A DNA stretch of 64,000 bases from contig JAJQAY010000131.1 of NCBI GenBank assembly GCA_021203515.1, positions 34,313 to 98,312 of the forward strand, given 5' to 3'. Each line of letters begins with the position of its first letter. Positions within the stretch are counted from its first letter, which is position 1. This document shows positions 57,212-64,000 of the stretch, one piece after another. A program made the translations under genes and the position numbers. Source of the stretch: Bacteroides sp. GTDB taxonomy: Bacteria; Bacteroidota; Bacteroidia; Bacteroidales; Bacteroidaceae. The notes under the pieces are model-generated. The model worked only from the letters and a program-made list of their open reading frames with translations. It made no database searches and was not told the origin of the DNA.

Positions 57212-57856
57212 TTATCGCCCGAACTGCACCGCAAATCCCAGATTAAAGAAAGTGATGTTGTTCTTGAACCAATTATGGTTCACTCCGTCATCATACCCGT
57301 CGGTATTATACAAACGTGCATCCGGATTGGCAAACCAGTCTGCTGTCAGCATATCCATCCGTAGTATGCCCGAGAATTGCCTGGCGATACGAAATTCATA
57401 ACCTGTGCCGAACGATATGCCGCAATAGCCTCTTTGAAAAAGGTGTCCGCTCCGTTCGCCCCGTTTGTACGTTCGCTCCTGATAATCCATATATCCGATG
57501 CCGAATGATAGGAAAGCTCCCTGATTTCCGTTGCTCCATAGATGGCGGAAAGTGATGTTGGGACGTATATAGTGCAGATGAATTTTGTCCGGCAGGCGAG
57601 CTATCCGTAGATAATCGTACTGTACTCCCAAGGCGAATTGCGGTAAGAAATAATAACGCCCTTCCAGCATTATATCGTATCCTGCCCGGTCACCGTTCTT
57701 GCTGAAGAAGTCGTTGCGGTTTCCCTCTACATGCGGCAGCGACACGCCTCCGCCTAGTATAATACTGTAATTCTGAGGCAAACCTTCGTCTTGCGCCTGC
57801 ACATTTATTCCGCTCCAGCCGAGGAGGAAGAGGCATAAAATTGTGAATTGTTTCAT
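57212..57856 (-). CDS. Outer-membrane beta-barrel protein
   Basis: 214 residues. A signal peptide (MKQFTILCLFLLGWSGINVQAQ) precedes alternating amphipathic strands such as DIMLEGRYYFLPQFALGVQYDYLRIAR and IQFRHLWS-like FRHLWSNGNQGAFLSFGIGYMDY, ending in an aromatic C-terminal strand (FFNLGFAVQF) typical of barrels. Probably an 8-stranded OmpA-like barrel of unknown role. It is convergent with mfd and 32 bp downstream of the YgiQ gene. Confidence 0.8.
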   Translation of the reverse strand: MKQFTILCLFLLGWSGINVQAQDEGLPQNYSIILGGGVSLPHVEGNRNDFFSKNGDRAGYDIMLEGRYYFLPQFALGVQYDYLRIARLPDKIHLHYIRPNITFRHLWSNGNQGAFLSFGIGYMDYQERTYKRGERSGHLFQRGYCGISFGTGYEFRIARQFSGILRMDMLTADWFANPDARLYNTDGYDDGVNHNWFKNNITFFNLGFAVQFGR

Positions 57857-57888
57857 TCCAACTACTATTCTAAGTTTAATTTGCGCTT

Positions 57889-59712
57889 CTATCGTTTTCC
57901 GTATAATTTGTCAATTAGGGCTTGTCGTCCTATCCGTCGCAGTTCATTGATGATATTCCTTCGCTCCTCCGGCTTGTACCAGAAGAAGAACTGGCGCTGT
58001 GCCAACTTCTCGCGCGGTGTTTTGGCGCTGAACACCGGTTCCAGCGTATAAGGGTGAAAGCCGGTGTACCAGGCTTCGGTGGCTACGGTCATCGGGGTGG
58101 GAGTGAAGTCTTGCACCTGCTCCAGATGGAAGTCCATCTGCTTGGTGATGACGGCAAGTTCCGCCATGTCCTCCTCCTTGCAGCCGGGGTGGCTGCTGAT
58201 GAAGTAGGGGATGAGTTGCTGGCGCAGTCCCTCCTCACGGTTTATCCGGTCGAATATCTTCTTGAACTCACCGAACTGGCGGAACGGTGGTTTGCGCATC
58301 ACGCTGAGCACCCGGTCGGATGTATGTTCCGGTGCTACTTTCAGTCGGCCGCTGACATGATTGGCAATCACTTCACGTGCATATTCGGCAGTGCTCCGGT
58401 TGGTTGCCGGGTCTTTGCTCTGGTGCAGCAGCAGGTCGTAGCGGATGCCGCTGCCGATGAAAGACTTCTTGATGCCGGGCAGCGCATCTACCGTATGATA
58501 AATATCAAGTAGCGGACGATGGTCTGTATTTAGGTTGGGGCATACCTTGGGATGGATGCACGACGGACGCTTGCACTTCTTGCAAACCGCCTCGTCGCGG
58601 CCTTTCATCCGGTACATATTGGCAGAAGGCCCGCCCAAATCGCTCAGATACCCTTTGAAGTCGGGTAATTCCATCAGCGCCTTCACCTCTTTCAAGATGC
58701 TTGCCTTGCTGCGGCTGACGATGAACTTGCCCTGATGTGCCGAGATGGTGCAAAATGCGCAACCGCCGAAACAGCCTCGGTGAATATTGACCGAGAACTT
58801 AATCATGTCGTAGGCAGGGATGCGCTTGCCCTTATATTTGGGATGCGGCAGGCGTGTATAGGGTAAGTCGAAAGAATGATCGAGTTCCGCTTCCGTCAGC
58901 GGCGGATAGGGAGGATTGACAACAACGGTTTGTTTGCCTACCGTTTGCAAGATGCGCGAAGCTTCGTATTTGTTACTTTCTTCCTCGATATGGCGGAAAT
59001 TGGCAGCTTCTTTCTTCTTGTCTTTCAGGCATTCTTCGTGGGAGAACAGCGTGATGTCGCCCTCTTGCGCCGGCACTTCCTTGGAAAGATACACCATCTG
59101 CGGAATATCGGATATGAGTTGCTTGAAGTCTTCGCTTCCGTGCTTCAGCTTTTCCGCCAATTCCACAATCGGCTTTTCTCCCATGCCGTATATCAGTGCA
59201 TCGGCACCGCTGTCCACCAGGATACTCGGACGTACACGGTCCTGCCAGTAGTCGTAATGCGTCAGTCGGCGCATGCTTGCCTCGATGCCGCCCAGCACAA
59301 CGGGGACATCGGGATATATCTTTTTCAGGATTTGCGTATAAACGATGGAGGGATATTCGGGACGCATATCCGGACGGGCATCCAGCGTATAAGCATCGTC
59401 ACTGCGCAGACGCTTGTTGGCAGTGTATTTATTTACCATGCTGTCCATGCATCCGGCACTGATGCCGAAGAACAGACGGGGGCGTCCCAGTTTCTTGAAG
59501 TCGCGCAAGTCATCGCGCCAGTTGGGTTGCGGAACGATGGCAACGCGCAGCCCCTCTGCTTCGAGGATGCGCCCGATGACAGCGGCTCCAAAGGAAGGAT
59601 GGTCCACATAAGCATCACCGCTGAACAAGATAACGTCCAGCTCGTCCCACCCACGAAGTTCCACTTCTTTCTTGGTCGTAGGCAACCAATCGGTCAGTCG
59701 ATATTCTTTCAT
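57889..59712 (-). CDS. YgiQ family radical SAM protein
   Basis: 607 residues. The N-terminal UPF0313 part starts LTDWLPTTKKEVELRGWDELDVILFSGDAYVDHPSFGAAVI. The [4Fe-4S] motif is HRGCFGGCAFCTISAHQGKF (near residue 310). A second Cys-rich stretch, CKKCKRPSCIHPKVCPN, follows near 385. The C-terminus carries the DUF3362-type VQDFTPTPMTVATEAWYTG. Biological substrate unknown. It is followed by an outer-membrane barrel gene on the same strand. Confidence 0.9.
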   Translation of the reverse strand: MKEYRLTDWLPTTKKEVELRGWDELDVILFSGDAYVDHPSFGAAVIGRILEAEGLRVAIVPQPNWRDDLRDFKKLGRPRLFFGISAGCMDSMVNKYTANKRLRSDDAYTLDARPDMRPEYPSIVYTQILKKIYPDVPVVLGGIEASMRRLTHYDYWQDRVRPSILVDSGADALIYGMGEKPIVELAEKLKHGSEDFKQLISDIPQMVYLSKEVPAQEGDITLFSHEECLKDKKKEAANFRHIEEESNKYEASRILQTVGKQTVVVNPPYPPLTEAELDHSFDLPYTRLPHPKYKGKRIPAYDMIKFSVNIHRGCFGGCAFCTISAHQGKFIVSRSKASILKEVKALMELPDFKGYLSDLGGPSANMYRMKGRDEAVCKKCKRPSCIHPKVCPNLNTDHRPLLDIYHTVDALPGIKKSFIGSGIRYDLLLHQSKDPATNRSTAEYAREVIANHVSGRLKVAPEHTSDRVLSVMRKPPFRQFGEFKKIFDRINREEGLRQQLIPYFISSHPGCKEEDMAELAVITKQMDFHLEQVQDFTPTPMTVATEAWYTGFHPYTLEPVFSAKTPREKLAQRQFFFWYKPEERRNIINELRRIGRQALIDKLYGKR

Positions 59713-59740
59713 GGTGTAAATAGTGATTAGTGTTTAGTGT

Positions 59741-59796
59741 TTAGTGATTAGCGTTTGGTGATTAGCGATTACTAATCACCAAACGCTAATCACTAA
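59741..59796. repeat. 25-bp perfect palindrome
   Basis: The arms 59741-59765 and 59772-59796 are perfectly complementary over 25 bp around the 6-nt loop CGATTA. They are built from TTAGTGATTAG-like units that also occur just left of the palindrome (59721-59740). The right arm contains the stop codon and last codons of the TusA-like gene. It can act as a terminator on either strand, although no T-run is obvious. Confidence 0.8.
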
Positions 59797-60007
59797 TCAC
59801 TAAAAATTGCACTGTCATCTGCTCTCCGTCGTAAATCTCGCGGAAGCCTATTTGCTGCTCGGCAAGATATTCCTTCAGGTCGCTGAAGGCGGCGGCATCG
59901 TCCATGATGATTTCCAGCTTCTCGCCCTGCCCGGCTTTGCACATGGCTTTTATGGCAGGGATGAGAGGGCTGTAGAGCTTCTGTCCGCAGGTATTGATGG
60001 TTTTCAT
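59786..60007 (-). CDS. TusA/SirA-like small protein without the CPxP motif
   Basis: 73 residues from the ATG at 60007, which overlaps the stop of the upstream gene. The start MKTINTCGQKLYSPLIPAIKAM follows the TusA pattern (xGxxCPxPxxxxKxA), and GEKLEIIMDDAAAFSDLKEYLAEQ fits the second half of the fold. The sulfur-carrying Cys-Pro is replaced by LY-SP, and the only Cys lies 4 residues earlier. Thus sulfur transfer in the usual way is unlikely. The last codons run into the 25-bp palindrome, so the C-terminus may have been changed by it. Confidence 0.55.
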   Translation of the reverse strand: MKTINTCGQKLYSPLIPAIKAMCKAGQGEKLEIIMDDAAAFSDLKEYLAEQQIGFREIYDGEQMTVQFLVISD

Positions 60008-60315
60008 TCTTCCGGGGTTTCTTGCTGCGAAAGCCATTGCAGGTAGAGCTTGATGAGCTGCTGCAAACCAAAGGCTTTCATATTGTTATGATAGATAACG
60101 TCGATGCAGAGGTCGAGCAAGTCTTTGCTGTCCTCCTCTTGTACGGCGATGAGGGAACGGATGTTCAGTCTCAGTTTCTCCAGGATATCTTCGTCCACGA
60201 TGCCGTTGCTGTCGATGAGGTGGCGGAAGAGTCCGTACTTCTCGATGGTGGCAAGGTTTTCTTCTGATACTTCAAGACTGCGGGTTCCACTGGGATTTGC
60301 TTGTATAGTGTACAT
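60004..60315 (-). CDS. Conserved-looking 103-aa protein, unknown
   Basis: Not recognised. It opens MYTIQANPSGTRSLEVSEENLATIEKYGLF-like, is acidic and mostly helical (IVDEDILEKLRLNIRSLIAV, LLDLCIDVIYHNNMKAFGLQQLIKLYLQWL), and has no signal peptide or membrane segment. It is translationally coupled (ATGA overlap) to the TusA-like gene, which suggests joint function. A -7 box lies 44 bp upstream. Confidence 0.65.
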   Translation of the reverse strand: MYTIQANPSGTRSLEVSEENLATIEKYGLFRHLIDSNGIVDEDILEKLRLNIRSLIAVQEEDSKDLLDLCIDVIYHNNMKAFGLQQLIKLYLQWLSQQETPEE

Positions 60316-60358
60316 GATGTTTTTGTTTTAAAGATTAATATTTCATTTTCTATACGAG

Positions 60359-60366
60359 CAAAGATA
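60359..60366 (-). promoter_or_regulatory. -7 box for the TusA-like pair
   Basis: Minus strand TATCTTTG, 44 bp upstream of the ATG at 60315. Confidence 0.5.
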
Positions 60367-60507
60367 AGATATTCACCACAGATTACACAGATTTCCCCGG
60401 ATTATTTCGTTCCGGTGAAAATATTTTTCGGAAGGAGTGAAAGAAAAATGTCCCGTAATCAGTATTTCTACCAATTACGGGACATATAACTAAGGTATCC
60501 AATTCTT

Positions 60508-62499
60508 TTATAACGGGATGTACTCCACGAATGCTTCCATAGCTTCGTAAGATGCCAAGCCGAGGCTGTCATACAATGCGGCAGTACCACGGTTGCGGTC
60601 TTCGCTACGTTGCCAGAAGAGGCGTTCGTCATTGCCAAGGAACGGAGCACTTTCCATCTGAGACTGGTGCTTCAGGATGGAGTTACGTTTGGCACGAAGT
60701 TCTTCCGGACTGATAGGTACGGCCATTTCGATGTTCTCGATTTCCCATTCTGCCCACGCACCGCGATACATCCAGATGCGGCAGTCCTTCAACCATTTGG
60801 CACCTTCTTCCTTCTCCAGGTCGACGGCGGCAAATACGGCATCCGTACAAACACGGTGTGTTCCGTGCGGGTCGGCCAGGTCACTGGCAACAAAGATTTG
60901 ATGAGGCTTTATATCACGCAGCAGGTTGCGCACGATTTCCACATCGGCTTCGCTGATAGGGTTCTTCTGTATGCGGCCCGTTTCGTAGAACGGCAGGTCG
61001 AGGAAGTGTACATGATACAGCGGGATGTTGTTGTATGTACAAGCTGTGCGTGCCTCGCCCCGACGAATTAAGCCCTTGATGGTAAGGATGTCGCGGGTAT
61101 CCATGTCACCGTCCTTCTTCTCCTTCAGGTACTTGCGGATTTCGGCATACTTGTCGCTGATTACCTTATCTTCGCTGTTGTTGAAGATTTGGTTGAAGCC
61201 GTTGATGAAGTGCATGAAGCGGGTTACTTCCTCGTCGCCTACGGCAATGTTACCGGAAGTTTCGTAAGCCACGTGCACATCGTGCTTCTGCTCCACCAGG
61301 CGGCGGATGGTGCCACCCATAGAGATAACGTCGTCATCGGGGTGCGGAGAAAATACAACGACACGCTTCGGATACGGTTTTGTACGCTCGGGACGATACG
61401 TATCGTCTGCATTCGGCTTGCCGCCCGGCCAACCGGTGATGGTGTGCTGCAGGTCGTTGAAAATCTTGATGTTCACATTGTAGGCTGAACCATACAAAGC
61501 AAGCAACTCGCTCAGTCCGTTCTCGTTGTAATCCTTATTGGTCAGTTTCAAAATCGGTTTACCAGTAAGTTGGCATAACCAAACGATGGCGCTGCGGATT
61601 AGCTTGTCGTTCCATTCGCAGGAAGTCACCAACCACGGACGTTGGATGCGTGTCAGGTTGGCGGCAGCCGAGAGGTCGATGGCGATGTGGGCGTTGTTGT
61701 GCGTTTGCAGGTAGGATGCAGGAATTGTGTCGGTCACGGCACCTTCCACACACTCTTTCACCTTCTGGGCTTTTTCCTCACCCCAGGCCAGCAGATATAT
61801 CTTCTTGGCGGAAAGGATGGTGGCTACACCCATTGTGATGGAACTGATAGGCGTGTTGTCGATGCTGCCGAAAATCTTGGAAGCCTCGTTGCGAGAGTCA
61901 TTGTCCAGCAAAATCAGGCGGGTGGTGGAGTTCAGACGGGAACCCGGTTCGTTGAAACCGATGTTACCCACACGTCCGATGCCCAACAGGGCGATGTCCA
62001 AGCCACCGAAGCTCTCGATGCGTTGCTCGTACAAGCGGCAGTATTCGAAAATAGTATCTTTGGCTATCGTACCGTTCGGGCTGAATACATTCTGCATGTC
62101 TATGTCCACATGGTCCAGCAGCATTTCCTTCAAGGCATTGAGGTTGCTGTTGATAGCTTCCGGTGCCAGAGGATAATATTCGTAGAGGTTGAATACCACA
62201 ATGTTGCGGAAACTCAATCCCTCCTCTTTGTGCATACGTACGAGGTTGGCATATACATTGCGCGGTGAGTTGCCGCCTGCCAAGGCCAACACGCAGAAAC
62301 GTCCGGCCTTCTGCTTGTCGCGGATGGCCTGTGCGATGTCGAGAGCGATTTGACTGGCTCCATCTTCGGGAGACTCATAAATATCTGTCGGAATTTTTTC
62401 GAGACGTGTCAGTACCGACCGTTCGAAAGCGTTCTCAGGTCTGTAGTACCTGGGGGATACTCTGTTGAGAGTAATTTGAGAACTAAGATTGGTTTTCAT
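60508..62499 (-). CDS. nagB: Glucosamine-6-phosphate deaminase with PIG-L-like domain
   Basis: 663 residues. The N-terminal half (about 40-290) is the NagB isomerase/deaminase domain that turns glucosamine-6-phosphate into fructose-6-phosphate and ammonia (LALAGGNSPRNVYANLVR, NEPGSRLNSTTRLILLD, TMGVATILSAKKIYLLAWGEEKA). The C-terminal part (from about 375) is a PIG-L/LmbE-like deacetylase domain with the zinc motif SPHPDDDVISMGG and later DPHGTHRVC. This fused form is usual in Bacteroides. It lies 98 bp after nagA on the same strand, forming an amino-sugar module. Confidence 0.92.
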   Translation of the reverse strand: MKTNLSSQITLNRVSPRYYRPENAFERSVLTRLEKIPTDIYESPEDGASQIALDIAQAIRDKQKAGRFCVLALAGGNSPRNVYANLVRMHKEEGLSFRNIVVFNLYEYYPLAPEAINSNLNALKEMLLDHVDIDMQNVFSPNGTIAKDTIFEYCRLYEQRIESFGGLDIALLGIGRVGNIGFNEPGSRLNSTTRLILLDNDSRNEASKIFGSIDNTPISSITMGVATILSAKKIYLLAWGEEKAQKVKECVEGAVTDTIPASYLQTHNNAHIAIDLSAAANLTRIQRPWLVTSCEWNDKLIRSAIVWLCQLTGKPILKLTNKDYNENGLSELLALYGSAYNVNIKIFNDLQHTITGWPGGKPNADDTYRPERTKPYPKRVVVFSPHPDDDVISMGGTIRRLVEQKHDVHVAYETSGNIAVGDEEVTRFMHFINGFNQIFNNSEDKVISDKYAEIRKYLKEKKDGDMDTRDILTIKGLIRRGEARTACTYNNIPLYHVHFLDLPFYETGRIQKNPISEADVEIVRNLLRDIKPHQIFVASDLADPHGTHRVCTDAVFAAVDLEKEEGAKWLKDCRIWMYRGAWAEWEIENIEMAVPISPEELRAKRNSILKHQSQMESAPFLGNDERLFWQRSEDRNRGTAALYDSLGLASYEAMEAFVEYIPL

Positions 62500-62551
62500 A
62501 CATTCTTGATTATTAATAAATGATTAAAGAGTCTTATCTTTTTAAACTAAA

Positions 62552-62559
62552 CAAAAATA
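62552..62559 (-). promoter_or_regulatory. -7 box for nagB
   Basis: Minus strand TATTTTTG, 53 bp upstream of nagB and inside the gap after nagA, so nagB may have its own promoter. Confidence 0.4.
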
Positions 62560-62597
62560 CGAAAACAAAGTTCATACCCGTGATGTTGGGATGAATT

Positions 62598-63764
62598 TTA
62601 GGATAAAGTATCAGTTTCTTGTATTAATTTACCCATAGCCCATACAGCTCTTATCTTCAATTCCTCGTCCATCACGATGATGTCGGCGTCTTTTCCTTTC
62701 TGGAGAGAGCCTTTGCGATCGTACACCCCCATGATGCGTGCCGGTGTTTCGGACACCATGCGTGCGGCGTCTGCCAGAGGGATGTCGGCCTTCTGCACCA
62801 TGGTACGTATCAGGCGGTCCATCGTGGCCACGCTACCTGCCAATGCGGAGTGGTCGGCGAGTTTGCAGACACCGTCTTCGATAATGACGCGGGGGTCGAA
62901 TGCTTCCTTGCTGTCGCTGGCGGCACATGCCAGGGCATCGGTGATGGCGCACATCCGTTCCACCTCTTTTATCTTGTAGACCAGGCGCAGGATGGTGGGC
63001 GGCACGTGGATGCCGTCGGCTACCACTTCCACCGTCATGTCGTCCAGCAGGTAGATGCTCTCTGCCGTTCCTTCATACTTGTACTCGCGACGTTTATGGA
63101 AGCCGGGCATGGCGTTGTAGAAGTGAGTGGCATGGGTGTATCCGGCCTCATAGGCGGTGCGTATGTCTTCAAACTCGGCTTGGGTATGCGCCACGGAGGC
63201 GAGAATACCTTTTCCGGCGATGTACTTGCCAAACTGCATGGCTCCGGGCAGTTCGGGAGCAGCATCCCAACGCTTGATGCAATTCCAGTGCTCTACGATT
63301 GGGATATATTCGTTCGGGTCGGGGTTCTTGATGTTCTCGGGCATCTGTCCGCCTGCCATTGCCATGTTCAGGTAGTGACCTTCGAGGTGCAGGCCCAGTA
63401 TTGGACTGTCTTTCTCCGCCATCAGTTTGGTGCAAGTTTCGGCTGCTTGCTCTATCATGGGCGCGGTGGAGGAGGACAGGGTGGGGAATATACTGGTCGT
63501 TCCGTATTTCATATGCGTCTTGACGGCTGCACGGAAGGCGTCTTCGGTGCATTCCATAAAGTCGCGTCCGCCACCGCCATGGGCATGTATCTCTACACCA
63601 CCGGGCAATACGTACATACCTTTTACGTCAATCAGTTGCGCACCGATGACGGCGAGGTCGCAATTGGTTACTTCCAGAATTTTACCGTCTCGGATGAGAA
63701 CGGAACCGTCCGTCAACCAGCCTTGCGGGGTTAAAATACGGGCGTTGATAAGTTGAGTCAACAT
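62598..63764 (-). CDS. nagA: N-acetylglucosamine-6-phosphate deacetylase
   Basis: 388 residues. It removes acetate from GlcNAc-6-phosphate, giving the substrate for NagB. Amidohydrolase signatures are VLPGGVEIHAHGGGGRDFME, LGLHLEGHYLNMAMAGGQMP, SVAHTQAEFEDI, THATHFYNAMPGFHKR and the catalytic Asp in AITDALA. Same strand and just upstream of nagB. The start MLTQLINARILTPQGW is the only good one. Confidence 0.94.
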   Translation of the reverse strand: MLTQLINARILTPQGWLTDGSVLIRDGKILEVTNCDLAVIGAQLIDVKGMYVLPGGVEIHAHGGGGRDFMECTEDAFRAAVKTHMKYGTTSIFPTLSSSTAPMIEQAAETCTKLMAEKDSPILGLHLEGHYLNMAMAGGQMPENIKNPDPNEYIPIVEHWNCIKRWDAAPELPGAMQFGKYIAGKGILASVAHTQAEFEDIRTAYEAGYTHATHFYNAMPGFHKRREYKYEGTAESIYLLDDMTVEVVADGIHVPPTILRLVYKIKEVERMCAITDALACAASDSKEAFDPRVIIEDGVCKLADHSALAGSVATMDRLIRTMVQKADIPLADAARMVSETPARIMGVYDRKGSLQKGKDADIIVMDEELKIRAVWAMGKLIQETDTLS

Positions 63765-63950
63765 AGGATTTAGGGGTTAGCTGTTAATAAATTAATCATA
63801 ATGTCATTTGACATCATTTCAGAAGATAAAAATAACTACTTTTTAGGGAACAAGCACTCCTTATATTTAGGTATTTTCATTAAATACTCTAAAATTTAGT
63901 GTTTGGGGTTTAAAAGGGTGCGTCAAAACAGACCTAATTGTTTCTTTTAG

Positions 63951-63997
63951 GCGCGGATTACGCGGATTTCACGGAGCTGAGTTATTTAAATCCGCGC
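63951..63997. repeat. Inverted repeat at the right edge
   Basis: GCGCGGATT (63951-63959) pairs with AATCCGCGC (63989-63997). CGCGGATTT at 63961-63969 offers an alternative pairing with AAATCCGCG. This GC-rich repeat differs from the AT-rich surroundings. The rest of 63765-63950 holds no gene that I can see. Confidence 0.5.
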
Positions 63998-64000
63998 TGA

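Overview
The window comes from a Bacteroidota genome, almost certainly a gut Bacteroides. The signs are SusC/SusD pairs, promoters with the Bacteroides -7 consensus TAnnTTTG and no strong Shine-Dalgarno sequences, S46 dipeptidyl-peptidases, an anaerobic sulfatase-maturase, a 663-residue NagB with a C-terminal deacetylase-like domain, and a 30-residue COX24/mS38-type basic protein.

Layout. 0-8 kb is housekeeping: RNase G/E (cut by the window edge), the mini basic protein, HU, mutY, ssb, a GldE/CorC-type membrane protein, a phosphopantetheinyl transferase, a small ferredoxin, a GNAT enzyme, tryptophanase, and a cobalamin riboswitch followed only by a tiny ORF. 8-13 kb holds a lipoprotein, a PhoB/PhoR-like two-component pair and a transglutaminase-like membrane protein. 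13.1-24.1 kb is a head-to-head pair of SusC/SusD operons without glycan enzymes. It is bounded by long inverted repeats that include both terminators, and has a second inverted repeat in its centre. The left susC owns the promoter and signal peptide; the right susC starts exactly at the inner repeat, with neither. This is the arrangement expected of a DNA-inversion switch choosing between two transporters, and is the most interesting object here. 24-27.8 kb: a DUF3805-type protein, an ABC-F ATPase, a PHP phosphatase. 27.8-38.8 kb: a type I restriction operon with an embedded DUF1016 nuclease, two thioredoxins, and a large DEAD/DEAH helicase. 38.8-44.6 kb: dpp11, dpp7 and an anSME. 44.7-53.7 kb: envelope and lipid genes, an ECF sigma factor with a membrane-protein neighbour, a MetH-activation protein, pyrC and a DPM1-like glycosyltransferase. 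53.8-64 kb: mfd, an outer-membrane barrel, YgiQ, a TusA-like pair, nagB and nagA.

Many otherwise well-conserved genes are broken by single changes. I count 11 in-frame stop codons, 15 one-base frameshifts (mostly in A6-A8 or other homopolymer tracts), one missing start codon and one lost lipobox cysteine. They concentrate between 13 and 38 kb, with none in the last 13 kb. I cannot tell from one sequence whether they are real decay, phase-variable tracts or sequencing error, so affected genes are given as full-length loci labelled pseudogene with each lesion located.

Two intergenic regions (41.04-41.14 kb and 47.03-47.19 kb) hold arrays with the same 22-bp period but different sequences, each built of small palindromic units. 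I do not recognise this family.
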